NCBI GenBank assembly: GCA_947095585.1
Contig: OX352766.1
Span: 558,001 to 622,000, forward strand
From: Nephrocerus scutellatus
Lineage: Eukaryota > Arthropoda > Insecta > Diptera > Pipunculidae
DNA length: 64,000 nucleotides
Direction: 5' to 3'
The notes beneath the pieces are model-generated. The model had not been told where the DNA came from and searched no databases. It saw only the letters and a list, made by a program, of their open reading frames with translations. A program made the position numbers and the translations under genes. Shown here piece after piece: positions 39,601-54,355 of the stretch (positions within the stretch are counted from its first letter, which is position 1; each line of letters starts with the position of its first letter).

Positions 39601-42600
39601 GGACAGTAAAAGCAGGGCTAACATAAGTTCATCGCATTGAAACACAAATTTTTTACTTTTTACACTCATGCATTTTTTGAGGTTTTTGGATCAGAAGTGG
39701 GTGCAAATTTGACAGTTTGGTCCATATATTGGTATCATTAGAAAGCTTGTATCTTAAGCTACAAAATATACTCATACTGTTGGACAGTAAAAGCAGGGCT
39801 AACATAACTTCATCGCATTGAAAAACATTTTTTACTTTTTGCACTCATGCATTTTTTGAGGTTTTTGGGTCAGAAGTGGGTGCAAATTTGACAGTTTGGT
39901 CCATATATTGGTATCATTAGAAAGCTTGTATCTTAAGCTACAAAATATACTTATACTGTTTGACAGTAAAAGCAGGGCTAACATAACTTCATCGCATTGA
40001 AAAACATTTTTTACTTTTTGCACTCATGCATTTTTTGAGGTTTTTGGGTCAGAAGTGGGTGCAAATTTGACAGTTTGGTCCATATATTGGTATCATTAGA
40101 AAGCTTGTATCTTAAGCTACAAAATATACTTATACTGTTTGACAGTAAAAGCAGGGCTAACATAACTTCATCGCATTGAAAAACATTTTTTACTTTTTGC
40201 ACTCATGCATTTTTTGAGGTTTTTGGGTCAGAAGTGGGTGCAAATTTGACAGTTTGGTCCATATATTGGTATCGTTAGAAAGCTTGTATCTTAAGCTACA
40301 AAATATACTCATATTGTTGGACAGTAAAAGCAAGGCTAACATAAGTTCATCGCATTGAAACACAAATTTTTTACTTTTTACACTCATGCATTTTTTGAGG
40401 TTTTTGGATCAGAAGTGGGTGCAAATTTGACAGTTTGGTCCATATATTGGTATCATTAGAAAGCTTGTATCTTAAGCTACAAAATATACTTATACTGTTT
40501 GACAGTAAAAGCAGGGCTAACATAACTTCATCGCATTGAAAAACATTTTTTACTTTTTGCACTCATGCATTTTTTGAGGTTTTTGGGTCAGAAGTGGGTG
40601 CAAATTTGACAGTTTGGTCCATATATTGGTATCATTAGAAAGCTTGTATCTTAAGCTACAAAATATACTCATACTGTTGGACAGTAAAAGCAGGGCTAAC
40701 ATAAGTTCATCGCATTGAAACACAAATTTTTTACTTTTTACACTCATGCATTTTTTGAGGTTTTTGGATCAGAAGTGGGTGCAAATTTGACAGTTTGGTC
40801 CATATATTGGTATCATTAGAAAGCTTGTATCTTAAGCTACAAAATATACTCATACTGTTGGACAGTAAAAGCAGGGCTAACATAAGTTCATCGCATTGAA
40901 ACACAAATTTTTTACTTTTTACACTCATGCATTTTTTGAGGTTTTTGGATTAGAAGTGGGTGCAAATTTGACAGTTTGGTCCATATATTGGTATCATTAG
41001 AAAGCTTGTATCTTAAGCTACAAAATATACTCATACTGTTGGACAGTAAAAGCAGGGCTAACATAAGTTCATCGCATTGAAACACAAATTTTTTACTTTT
41101 TACACTCATGCATTTTTTGAGGTTTTTGGATCAGAAGTGGGTGCAAATTTGACAGTTTGGTCCATATATTGGTATCATTAGAAAGCTTGTATCTTAAGCT
41201 ACAAAATATACTCATACTGTTGGACAGTAAAAGCAGGGCTAACATAAGTTCATCGCATTGAAACACAAATTTTTTACTTTTTACACTCATGCATTTTTTG
41301 AGGTTTTTGGATCAGAAGTGGGTGCAAATTTGACAGTTTGGTCCATATATTGGTATCATTAGAAAGCTTGTATCTTAAGCTACAAAATATACTCATACTG
41401 TTGGACAGTAAAAGCAGGGCTAACATAAGTTCATCGCATTGAAACACAAATTTTTTACTTTTTACACTCATGCATTTTTTGAGGTTTTTGGATCAGAAGT
41501 GGGTGCAAATTTGACAGTTTGGTCCATATATTGGTATCATTAGAAAGCTTGTATCTTAAGCTACAAAATATACTTATACTGTTGGACAGTAAAAGCAAGG
41601 CTAACATAACTTCATCGCATTGAAACACATTTTTTACACTCATGCATTTTTTGAGGTTTTTGGGTCAGAAGTGGGTGCAAAGTTGACAGTTTGGTCCATA
41701 TATTGGTATCATTCGAAAGCTTGTATCTTAAGATACAAAATATACTCATACTGTTGGACAGTTCATCGCATTGAAACACAAATTTTTTACTTTTTACACT
41801 CATGCATTTTTTGAGGTTTTTGGATCAGAATTGGGTGCAAATTTGACAGTTTGGTCCATATATTGGTATCATTAGAAAGCTTGTATCTTAAGCTACAAAA
41901 TATACTTATACTGTTGGACAGTAAAAGCAGGGCTAACATAACTTCATCGCATTGAAACACAAATTTTTTACTTTTTACACTCATGCATTTTTTGAGGTTT
42001 TTGGGTCAGAAGTGGGTGCAAATTTGACAGTTTGGTCCATATATTGGTATCATTAGAAAGCTTGTATCTTAAGCTACAAAATATACTTATACTGTTGGAC
42101 AGTAAAAGCAAGGCTAACATAACTTCATCGCATTGAAACACATTTTTTACTTTTTACACTCATGCATTTTTTGAGGTTTTTGGGTCAGAAGTGGGTGCAA
42201 ATTTGAAAGTTTGGTCCATATATTGGTATCGTTAGAAAGCTTGTATCTTAAGCTACAAAATATACTCATACTGTTGGACAGTAAAAGCAGGGCTACCATA
42301 AGTTCATCGCATTGAAACACAAGTTTTTTACTTTTTACACTCATGCATTTTTTGAGGTTTTTGGGTCAGAAGTGGGTGCAAATTTGACAGTTTGGTCCAT
42401 ATATTGGTAACATTAGAAAGCCTGTAACTCAGGCTACAAAATATACTTATACTGTTGGACAGTAAAAGCAAGGCTAACATAACTTCATCGCATTGAAACA
42501 CATTTTTTACTTTTTACACTCATGCATTTTTGAGGTTTATGGGTCAGAAGTGGCTGAAAGTTTGACAGTTTGGTCCATATATTGGTATCATTAGAAAGCT

Positions 42601-43783
42601 TGTATCTTAAGCTACAAAATATACTTATACTGTTGGACAGTAAAAGCAGGGCTAACATAACTTCATCGCATTGTAACACATTTTTTACTTTTTACACTCA
42701 TGCATTTTTTGAGGTTTTTGGGTCAGAAGTGGGTGCAAATTTGACAGTTTGGTCCATATGTTGCTATCATTAGAAAGCTTGTATCTTAAGCTACAAAATA
42801 TACTTATACTGTTGGACAGTAAAAGCAGGGCTAACATAACTTCATCGCATTGAAACACATTTTTTACTTTTTACACTCATGCATTTTTTGAGGTTTTTGG
42901 GTCAGAAGTGGGTGCAAATTTGACAGTTTGGTCCATATATTGGTATCATTAGAAAGCTTGTACCTTAAGCTACAAAATATACTCATATTATTGGACAACA
43001 AAAGCAAGGCTAACATAACTTCATCGCATTGAAACACATTTTTTACTTTTTGCACTCATGCATTTTTTGAGGTTTTTGGGTCAGAAGTGGGTGCAAATTT
43101 GACAGTTTGGTCCATATATTGGTATCATTAGAAAGCTTGTATCTTAAGCTACAAAATATACTCATACTGTTGGACAGTAAAAGCAAGGCTAACATAACTT
43201 CATCGCATTGTAACACATTTTTTACTTTTTACACTCATGCATTTTTTGAGGTTTTTGGGTCAGAAGTGGGTGCAAATTTGACAGTTTGGTCCATATATTG
43301 GTATCATTAGAAAGCTTGTATCTTAAGCTACAAAATATACTTATACTGTTGGACAGTAAAAGCAAGGCTAACATAACTTCATCGCATTGAAACACATTTT
43401 TTACTTTTTGCACTCATGCATTTTTTGAGGTTTTTGGGTCTGAAGTGGGTGCAAATTTGACAGTTTGGTCCATATATTGGTATCATTAAAAAGCTTGTAT
43501 CTTAAGCTACAAAATATACTTATACTGTTTGACAGTAAAAGCAGGGCTAACATAACTTCATCGCATTGAAACACATTTTTTACTTTTTACACTCATGCAT
43601 TTTTTGAGGTTTTTGGGTCAGAAGTGGGTGCAAATTTGACAGTTTGGTCCATATATTGGTAACATTAGAAAGCCTGTAACTCAGGCTACAAAATATACTT
43701 ATACTGTTGGACAGTAAAAGCAAGGCTAACATAACTTCATCGCATTGAAACACATTTTTTACTTTTTACACTCATGCATTTTT

Positions 43784-45100
43784 GAGGTTTGGTCCATATA
43801 TTGCTATCATTAGAAAGCTTGTATCTTAAGCTACAAAATATACTTATACTGTTGGAAAGTAAAAGCAGGGCTAACATAACTTCATCGCATTGAAACACAT
43901 TTTTTACTTTTTACACTCATGCATTTTTTGAGGTTTTTGGGTCAGAAGTGGGTGCAAATTTGACAGTTTGGTCCATATATTGGTAACATTAGAAAGCCTG
44001 TAACTCAGGCTACAAAATATACTTATACTGTTGGACAGTAAAAGCAAGGCTAACATAACTTCATCGCATTGAAACACATTTTTTACTTTTTGCACTCATG
44101 CATTTTTTGAGGTTTTTGGGTCAGAAGTGGGTACAAATTTGACAGTTTGGGCCATATATTGCTATCATTAGAAAGCTTGTATCTTAAGCTACAAAATATA
44201 CTTATACTGTTGGACAGTAAAAGCAAGGCTAACATAACTTCATCGCATTGAAACACATTTTTTACTTTTTACACTCATGCATTTTTGAGGTTTGGTCCAT
44301 ATATTGATATCATTAGAAAGCTTGTATCTTAAGCTACAAAATATACTTATACTGTTGGACAGTAAAAGCAGGGCTAACATAACTTCATCGCATTGAAACA
44401 CATTTTTTACTTTTTACACTCATGCATTTTTTGAGGTTTTTGGGTCAGAAGTGGGTGCAAATTTGACAGTTTGGTCCATATATTGGTAACATTAGAAAGC
44501 CTGTAACTCAGGCTACAAAATATACTTATACTGTTGGACAGTAAAAGCAAGGCTAACATAACTTCATCGCATTGAAACACATTTTTTACTTTTTACACTC
44601 ATGCATTTTTGAGGTTTGGTCCATATATTGCTATCATTAGAAAGCTTGTATCTTAAGCTACAAAATATACTTATACTGTTGGACAGTAAAAGCAGGGCTA
44701 ACATAACTTCATCGCATTGAAACACATTTTTTACTTTTTACACTCATGCATTTTTTGAGGTTTTTGGGTCAGAAGTGGGTGCAAATTTGACAGTTTGGTC
44801 CATATATTGGTAACATTAGAAAGCCTGTAACTCAGGCTACAAAATATACTTATACTGTTGGACAGTAAAAGCAAGACTAACATAACTTCATCGCATTGAA
44901 ACACATTTTTTACTTTTTACACTCATGCATTTTTGAGGTTTGGTCCATATATTGCTATCATTAGAAAGCTTGTATCTTAAGCTACAAAATATACTTATAC
45001 TGTTTGACAGTAAAAGCAGGGCTAACATAACTTCATCGCATTGAAACACATTTTTTACTTTTTACACTCATGCATTTTTTGAGGTTTTTGGATCAGAAGT
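43784..45100 (+). repeat. 324-bp dimeric higher-order repeat with a 145-bp truncated monomer
   Basis: In truncated units GCATTTTTGAGG joins straight to TTTGGTCC, losing 34 bp (33 bp plus one T). GAGGTTTGG occurs at 43784, 44287, 44611 and 44935, spaced 503, 324 and 324 bp. Each truncated 145-bp unit with the AGCTTG hairpin alternates with a full 179-bp unit carrying the AGCCTG/CAGGCT hairpin. The same structure recurs at 47053, 47377 and 47701, and at 63164, 63667 and 63991. Confidence 0.9.
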
Positions 45101-46899
45101 GGGTGCAAATTTGACAGTTTGGTCCATATATTGGTAACATTAGAAAGCCTGTAACTCAGGCTACAAAATAATCTCATATTGTTGGACAGTAAAAGCAAGG
45201 CTAACATAACTTCATCGCATTGAAACACATTTTTTACTTTTTACACTCATGCATTTTTTGAGGTTTTTGGGTCAGAAGTGGGTGCAAATTTGACAGTTTG
45301 GTCCATATATTGGTAACATTAGAAAGCCTGTAACTCAGGCTACAAAATATACTTATACTGTTGGACAGTAAAAGCAGGGCTAACATAACTTCATCGCATT
45401 GAAACACATTTTTTACTTTTTGCACTCATGCATTTTTTGAGGTTTTTGGGTCAGAAGTGGGTGCAAATTTGACAGTTTGGTCCATATATTGGTATCGTTA
45501 GAAAGCTTGTATCTTAAGCTACAAAATATACTGATACTGTTTGGCAGTAAAAGCAGGGCTAACATAACTTCATCGCATTGAAACACATTTTTTACTTTTT
45601 ACACTCATGCATTTTTTGAGGTTTTTGGATCAGAAGTGGGTGCAAATTTGACAGTTTGGTCCATATATTGGTAACATTAGAAAGCCTGTAACTCAGGCTA
45701 CAAAATAATCTCATATTGTTGGACAGTAAAAGCAAGGCTAACATAACTTCATCGCATTGAAACACATTTTTTACTTTTTACACTCATGCATTTTTTGAGG
45801 TTTTTGGATCAGAAGTGGGTGCAAATTTGACAGTTTGGTCCATATATTGGTAACATTAGAAAGCCTGTAACTCAGGCTACAAAATAATCTCATATTGTTG
45901 GACAGTAAAAGCAAGGCTAACATAACTTCATCGCATTGAAACACATTTTTTACTTTTTGCACTCATGCATTTTTTGAGGTTTTTGGGTCAGAAGTGGGTG
46001 CAAATTTGACAGTTTGGTCCATATATTGGTATCATTAGAAAGCTTGTATCTTAAGCTACAAAATATACTCATACTGTTGGACAGTAAAAGCAGGGCTAAC
46101 ATAAGTTCATCGCATTGAAACACAAATTTTTTACTTTTTACACTCATGCATTTTTTGAGGTTTTTGGATCAGAAGTGGGTGCAAATTTGATAGTTTGGTC
46201 CATATATTGGTATCATTAGAAAGCTTGTATCTTAAGCTACAAAATATACTCATACTGTTGGACAGTAAAAGCAAGGCTAACATAACTTCATCGCATTGAA
46301 ACACATTTTTTACTTTTTACACTCATGCATTTTTTGAGGTTTTTGGGTCAGAAGTGGGTGCAAATTTGACAGTTTAGTCCATATATTGGTAACATTAGAA
46401 AGCCTGTAACTCAGGCTACAAAATATACTTATACTGTTGGACAGTAAAAGCAAGGCTAACATAACTTCATCGCATTGAAACACATTTTTTACTTTTTGCA
46501 CTCATGCATTTTTTGAGGTTTTTGGGTCAGAAGTGGGTGCAAATTTGACAGTTTGGTCCATATATTGGTATCATTAGAAAGCTTGTATCTTAAGCTACAA
46601 AATATACTCATACTGTTGGACAGTAAAAGCAGGGCTAACATAAGTTCATCGCATTGAAACACAAATTTTTTACTTTTTACACTCATGCATTTTTTGAGGT
46701 TTTTGGATCAGAAGTGGGTGCAAATTTGATAGTTTGGTCCATATATTGGTATCATTAGAAAGCTTGTATCTTAAGCTACAAAATATACTCATACTGTTGG
46801 ACAGTAAAAGCAGGGCTAACATAACTTCATCGCATTGAAACACATTTTTTACTTTTTACACTCATGCATTTTTTGAGGTTTTTGGGTCAGAAGTGGGTG

Positions 46900-48186
46900 C
46901 AAAGTTGACAGTTTGGTCCATATATTGGTAACATTAGAAAGCCTGTAACTCAGGCTACAAAATATACTTATACTGTTGGACAGTAAAAGCAAGGCTAACA
47001 TAACTTCATCGCATTGAAACACATTTTTTACTTTTTACACTCATGCATTTTTGAGGTTTGGTCCATATATTGATATCATTAGAAAGCTTGTATCTTAAGC
47101 TACAAAATATACTTATACTGTTGGACAGTAAAAGCAGGGCTAACATAACTTCATCGCATTGAAACACATTTTTTACTTTTTACACTCATGCATTTTTTGA
47201 GGTTTTTGGGTCAGAAGTGGGTGCAAATTTGACAGTTTGGTCCATATATTGGTAACATTAGAAAGCCTGTAACTCAGGCTACAAAATATACTTATACTGT
47301 TGGACAGTAAAAGCAAGGCTAACATAACTTCATCGCATTGAAACACATTTTTTACTTTTTACACTCATGCATTTTTGAGGTTTGGTCCATATATTGCTAT
47401 CATTAGAAAGCTTGTATCTTAAGCTACAAAATATACTTATACTGTTGGACAGTAAAAGCAGGGCTAACATAACTTCATCGCATTGAAACACATTTTTTAC
47501 TTTTTACACTCATGCATTTTTTGAGGTTTTTGGGTCAGAAGTGGGTGCAAATTTGACAGTTTGGTCCATATATTGGTAACATTAGAAAGCCTGTAACTCA
47601 GGCTACAAAATATACTTATACTGTTGGACAGTAAAAGCAAGACTAACATAACTTCATCGCATTGAAACACATTTTTTACTTTTTACACTCATGCATTTTT
47701 GAGGTTTGGTCCATATATTGCTATCATTAGAAAGCTTGTATCTTAAGCTACAAAATATACTTATACTGTTTGACAGTAAAAGCAGGGCTAACATAACTTC
47801 ATCGCATTGAAACACATTTTTTACTTTTTACACTCATGCATTTTTTGAGGTTTTTGGATCAGAAGTGGGTGCAAATTTGACAGTTTGGTCCATATATTGG
47901 TAACATTAGAAAGCCTGTAACTCAGGCTACAAAATAATCTCATATTGTTGGACAGTAAAAGCAAGGCTAACATAACTTCATCGCATTGAAACACATTTTT
48001 TACTTTTTACACTCATGCATTTTTTGAGGTTTTTGGGTCAGAAGTGGGTGCAAATTTGACAGTTTGGTCCATATATTGGTAACATTAGAAAGCCTGTAAC
48101 TCAGGCTACAAAATATACTTATACTGTTGGACAGTAAAAGCAAGGCTAACATAACTTCATCGCATTGAAACACATTTTTTACTTTT
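46900..48186 (+). repeat. Second copy of the 324-bp dimer block (offset 2766 from 44.3-45.4 kb)
   Basis: Truncation junctions at 47053, 47377 and 47701 equal 44287, 44611 and 44935 plus 2766. Rare variants travel with them at the same offset: GCAAGACTAA at 44871 and 47637, and AAAATAATCTCATATTG near 45168 and 47934. The match ends near 45420/48186, after which the unit types differ. Confidence 0.88.
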
Positions 48187-51100
48187 TGCACTCATGCATT
48201 TTTTGAGGTTTTTGGGTCAGAAGTGGGTGCAAATTTGACAGTTTGGTCCATATATTGGTATCATTAGAAAGCTTGTATCTTAAGCTACAAAATATACTCA
48301 TACTGTTGGACAGTAAAAGCAGGGCTAACATAAGTTCATCGCATTGAAACACAAATTTTTTACTTTTTACACTCATGCATTTTTTGAGGTTTTTGGATCA
48401 GAAGTGGGTGCAAATTTGACAGTTTGGTCCATATATTGGTATCATTAGAAAGCTTGTATCTTAAGCTACAAAATATACTTATACTGTTTGACAGTAAAAG
48501 CAGGGCTAACATAACTTCATCGCATTGAAACACATTTTTTACTTTTTGCACTCATGCATTTTTTGAGGTTTTTGGGTCAGAAGTGGGTGCAAATTTGACA
48601 GTTTGGTCCATATATTGGTATCATTAGAAAGCTTGTATCTTAAGCTACAAAATATACTTATACTGTTGGACAGTAAAAGCAGGGCTAACATAACTTCATC
48701 GCATTGAAACACATTTTTTACTTTTTGCACTCATGCATTTTTTGAGGTTTTTGGGTCAGAAGTGGGTGCAAATTTGACAGTTTGGTCCATATATTGGTAT
48801 CGTTAGAAAGCTTGTATCTTAAGCTACAAAATATACTTATACTGTTGGACAGTTAAAGCAGGGCTAACATAACTTCATCGCATTGAAACACATTTTTTAC
48901 TTTTTGCACTCATGCATTTTTTGAGGTTTTTGGGTCAGAAGTGGGTGCAAATTTGACAGTTTGGTCCATATATTGGTATCATTAGAAAGCTTGTATCTTA
49001 AGCTACAAAATATACTCATACTGTTGGACAGTAAAAGCAGGGCTAACATAAGTTCATCGCATTGAAACACAAATTTTTTACTTTTTACACTCATGCATTT
49101 TTTGAGGTTTTTGGATCAGAAGTGGGTGCAAATTTGACAGTTTGGTCCATATATTGGTATCATTAGAAAGCTTGTATCTTAAGCTACAAAATATACTGAT
49201 ACTGTTTGGCAGTAAAAGCAGGGCTAACATAACTTCATCGCATTGAAACACATTTTTTACTTTTTGCACTCATGCATTTTTTGAGGTTTTTGGGTCAGAA
49301 GTGGGTGCAAATTTGACAGTTTGGTCCATATATTGGTATCATTAGAAAGCTTGTATCTTAAGCTACAAAATATACTTATACTGTTTGACAGTAAAAGCAG
49401 GGCTAACATAACTTCATCGCATTGAAACACATTTTTTACTTTTTGCACTCATGCATTTTTTGAGGTTTTTGGGTCAGAAGTGGGTGCAAATTTGACAGTT
49501 TGGTCCATATATTGGTATCGTTAGAAAGTGTATCTTAAGCTACAAAATATACTTATACTGTTGGACAGTAAAAGCAGGGCTAACATAACTTCATCGCATT
49601 GAAACACATTTTTTACTTTTTACACTCATGCATTTTTTGAGGTTTTTGGGTCAGAAGTGGGTGCAAATTTGACAGTTTGGTCCATATATTGGTATCATTA
49701 GAAAGCTTGTATCTTAAGCTACAAAATATACTTATACTGTTTGACAGTAAAAGCAGGGCTAACATAACTTCATCGCATTGAAACACATTTTTTACTTTTT
49801 GCACTCATGCATTTTTTGAGGTTTTTGGGTCAGAAGTGGGTGCAAATTTGACAGTTTGGTCCATATATTGGTATCATTAGAAAGCTTGTATCTTAAGCTA
49901 AAAAATATACTCATACTGTTTGACAGTAAAAGCAGGGCTAACATAACTTCATCGCATTGAAACACATTTTTTACTTTTTGCACTCATGCATTTTTTGAGG
50001 TTTTTGGGTCAGAAGTGGGTGCAAATTTGACAGTTTGGTCCATATATTGGTATCATTAGAAAGCTTGTATCTTAAGCTACAAAATATACTCATACTGTTG
50101 GACAGTAAAAGCAGGGCTAACATAAGTTCATCGCATTGAAACACAAATTTTTTACTTTTTACACTCATGCATTTTTTGAGGTTTTTGGATCAGAAGTGGG
50201 TGCAAATTTGATATTTGGTCCATATATTGGTATCATTAGAAAGCTTGTATCTTAAGCTACAAAATATACTCATACTGTTGGACAGTAAAAGCAGGGCTAA
50301 CATAAGTTCATCGCATTGAAACACAAATTTTTTACTTTTTACACTCATGCATTTTTTGAGGTTTTTGGATCAGAAGTGGGTGCAAATTTGACAGTTTGGT
50401 CCATATATTGGTATCATTAGAAAGCTTGTATCTTAAGCTACAAAATATACTTATACTGTTTGACAGTAAAAGCAGGGCTAACATAACTTCATCGCATTGA
50501 AACACATTTTTTACTTTTTGCACTCATGCATTTTTTGAGGTTTTTGGGTCAGAAGTGGGTGCAAATTTGACAGTTTGGTCCATATATTGGTATCATTAGA
50601 AAGCTTGTATCTTAAGCTACAAAATATACTTATACTGTTGGACAGTAAAAGCAGGGCTAACATAACTTCATCGCATTGAAACACATTTTTTACTTTTTGC
50701 ACTCATGCATTTTTTGAGGTTTTTGGGTCAGAAGTGGGTGCAAATTTGACAGTTTGGTCCATATATTGGTATCGTTAGAAAGCTTGTATCTTAAGCTACA
50801 AAATATACTTATACTGTTGGACAGTTAAAGCAGGGTTAACATAACTTCATCGCATTGAAACACATTTTTTACTTTTTGCACTCATGCATTTTTTGAGGTT
50901 TTTGGGTCAGAAGTGGGTGCAAATTTGACAGTTTGGTCCATATATTGGTATCATTAGAAAGCTTGTATCTTAAGCTACAAAATATACTGATACTGTTTGG
51001 CAGTAAAAGCAGGGCTAACATAACTTCATCGCATTGAAACACATTTTTTACTTTTTGCACTCATGCATTTTTTGAGGTTTTTGGGTCAGAAGTGGGTGCA

Positions 51101-53387
51101 AATTTGACAGTTTGGTCCATATATTGGTATCGTTAGAAAGCTTGTATCTTAAGCTACAAAATATACTCATACTGTTGGACAGTAAAAGCAGGGCTACCAT
51201 AAGTTCATCGCATTGAAACACAAGTTTTTTACTTTTTACACTCATGCATTTTTTGAGGTTTTTGGGTCAGAAGTGGGTGCAAATTTGACAGTTTGGTCCA
51301 TATATTGGTATCATTAGAAAGCTTGTATCTTAAGCTACAAAATATACTGATACTGTTTGGCAGTAAAAGCAGGGCTAACATAACTTCATCGCATTGAAAC
51401 ACATTTTTTACTTTTTGCACTCATGCATTTTTTGAGGTTTTTGGGTCAGAAGTGGGTGCAAATTTGACAGTTTGGTCCATATATTGGTATCATTAGAAAG
51501 CTTGTATCTTAAGCTACAAAATATACTTATACTGTTTGACAGTAAAAGCAGGGCTAACATAACTTCATCGCATTGAAACACATTTTTTACTTTTTGCACT
51601 CATGCATTTTTTGAGGTTTTTGGGTCAGAAGTGGGTGCAAATTTGACAGTTTGGTCCATATATTGGTATCGTTAGAAAGCTTGTATCTTAAGCTACAAAA
51701 TATACTGATACTGTTTGGCAGTAAAAGCAGGGCTAACATAACTTCATCGCATTGAAACACATTTTTTACTTTTTGGACTCATGCATTTTTTGAGGTTTTT
51801 GGGTCAGAAGTGGGTGCAAATTTGACAGTTTGGTCCATATATTGGTATCATTAGAAAGCTTGTATCTTAAGCTACAAAATATACTTATACTGTTGGACAG
51901 TAAAAGCAGGGCTAACATAACTTCATCGCATTGAAACACATTTTTTACTTTTTACACTCATGCATTTTTTGAGGTTTTTGGGTCAGAAGTGGGTGCAAAT
52001 TTGACAGTTTGGTCCATATATTGGTATCATTAGAAAGCTTGTATCTTAAGCTACAAAATATACTCATACTGTTGGACAGTAAAAGCAGGGCTAACATAAG
52101 TTCATCGCATTGAAACACAAATTTTTTACTTTTTACACTCATGCATTTTTTGAGGTTTTTGGATCAGAAGTGGGTGCAAATTTGACAGTTTGGTCCATAT
52201 ATTGGTATCATTAGAAAGCTTGTATCTTAAGCTACAAAATATACTTATACTGTTTGACAGTAAAAGCAGGGCTAACATAACTTCATCGCATTGAAACACA
52301 TTTTTTACTTTTTGCACTCATGCATTTTTTGAGGTTTTTGGGTCAGAAGTGGGTGCAAATTTGACAGTTTGGTCCATATATTGGTATCATTAGAAAGCTT
52401 GTATCTTAAGCTAAAAAATATACTCATACTGTTTGACAGTAAAAGCAGGGCTAACATAACTTCATCGCATTGAAACACATTTTTTACTTTTTGCACTCAT
52501 GCATTTTTTGAGGTTTTTGGGTCAGAAGTGGGTGCAAATTTGACAGTTTGGTCCATATATTGGTATCATTAGAAAGCTTGTATCTTAAGCTACAAAATAT
52601 ACTTATACTGTTGGACAGTAAAAGCAGGGCTAACATAACTTCATCGCATTGAAACACATTTTTTACTTTTTGCACTCATGCATTTTTTGAGGTTTTTGGG
52701 TCAGAAGTGGGTGCAAATTTGACAGTTTGGTCCATATATTGGTATCATTAGAAAGCTTGTATCTTAAGCTACAAAATATACTTATACTGTTTGACAGTAA
52801 AAGCAGGGCTAACATAACTTCATCGCATTGAAACACATTTTTTACTTTTTGCACTCATGCATTTTTTGAGGTTTTTGGGTCAGAAGTGGGTGCAAATTTG
52901 ACAGTTTGGTCCATATATTGGTATCATTAGAAAGCTTGTATCTTAAGCTAAAAAATATACTCATACTGTTTGACAGTAAAAGCAGGGCTAACATAACTTC
53001 ATCGCATTGAAACACATTTTTTACTTTTTGCACTCATGCATTTTTTGAGGTTTTTGGGTCAGAAGTGGGTGCAAATTTGACAGTTTGGTCCATATATTGG
53101 TATCATTAGAAAGCTTGTATCTTAAGCTACAAAATATACTTATACTGTTGGACAGTAAAAGCAGGGCTAACATAACTTCATCGCATTGAAACACATTTTT
53201 TACTTTTTGCACTCATGCATTTTTTGAGGTTTTTGGGTCAGAAGTGGTCGCAAATTTGACAGTTTGGTCCATATATTGGTATCGTTAGAAAGCTTGTATC
53301 TTAAGCTACAAAATATACTTATACTGTTGGACAGTTAAAGCAGGGCTAACATAACTTCATCGCATTGAAACACATTTTTTACTTTTT

Positions 53388-53465
53388 GCACTCAAGCATT
53401 TTTTGAGGTTTTTGGGTCAGAAGTGGGTGCAACTTCATCGCATTGAAACACATTTTTTACTTTTT
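53388..53465 (+). repeat. 78-bp deleted satellite monomer
   Basis: GTGGGTGCAA is joined to CTTCATCGCATTG, removing 101 bp of the unit, with AA shared at the breakpoints. The unit before it carries the rare GTGGTCGCAAA, and so does the unit after it, indicating that a local duplication also took place. Confidence 0.8.
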
Positions 53466-54355
53466 GCACTCATGCATTTTTTGAGGTTTTTGGGTCAGAA
53501 GTGGTCGCAAATTTGACAGTTTGGTCCATATATTGGTATCGTTAGAAAGCTTGTATCTTAAGCTACAAAATATACTTATACTGTTGGACAGTTAAAGCAG
53601 GGCTAACATAACTTCATCGCATTGAAACACATTTTTTACTTTTTGCACTCATGCATTTTTTGAGGTTTTTGGGTCAGAAGTGGGTGCAAATTTGACAGTT
53701 TGGTCCATATATTGGTATCATTAGAAAGCTTGTATCTTAAGCTACAAAATATACTCATACTGTTGGACAGTAAAAGCAGGGCTAACATAAGTTCATCGCA
53801 TTGAAACACAAATTTTTTACTTTTTACACTGATGCATTTTTTGAGGTTTTTGGATCAGAAGTGGGTGCAAATTTGACAGTTTGGTCCATATATTGGTATC
53901 ATTAGAAAGCTTGCATCTTAAGCTACAAAATATACTTATACTGTTGGACAGTAAAAGCAAGGCTAACATAACTTCATCGCATTGAAACACATTTTTTACT
54001 TTTTACACTCATGCATTTTTTGAGGTTTTTGGGTCAGAAGTGGGTGCAAAGTTGACAGTTTGGTCCATATATTGGTATCATTAGAAAGCTTGTATCTTAA
54101 GCTACAAAATATACTCATACTGTTGGACAGTAAAAGCAGGGCTAACATAAGTTCATCGCATTGAAACACAAATTTTTTACTTTTTACACTCATGCATTTT
54201 TTGAGGTTTTTGGATCAGAAGTGGGTGCAAATTTGACAGTTTGGTCCATATATTGGTATCATTAGAAAGCTTGTATCTTAAGCTACAAAATATACTTATA
54301 CTGTTGGACAGTTAAAGCAGGGCTAACATAACTTCATCGCATTGAAACACATTTT

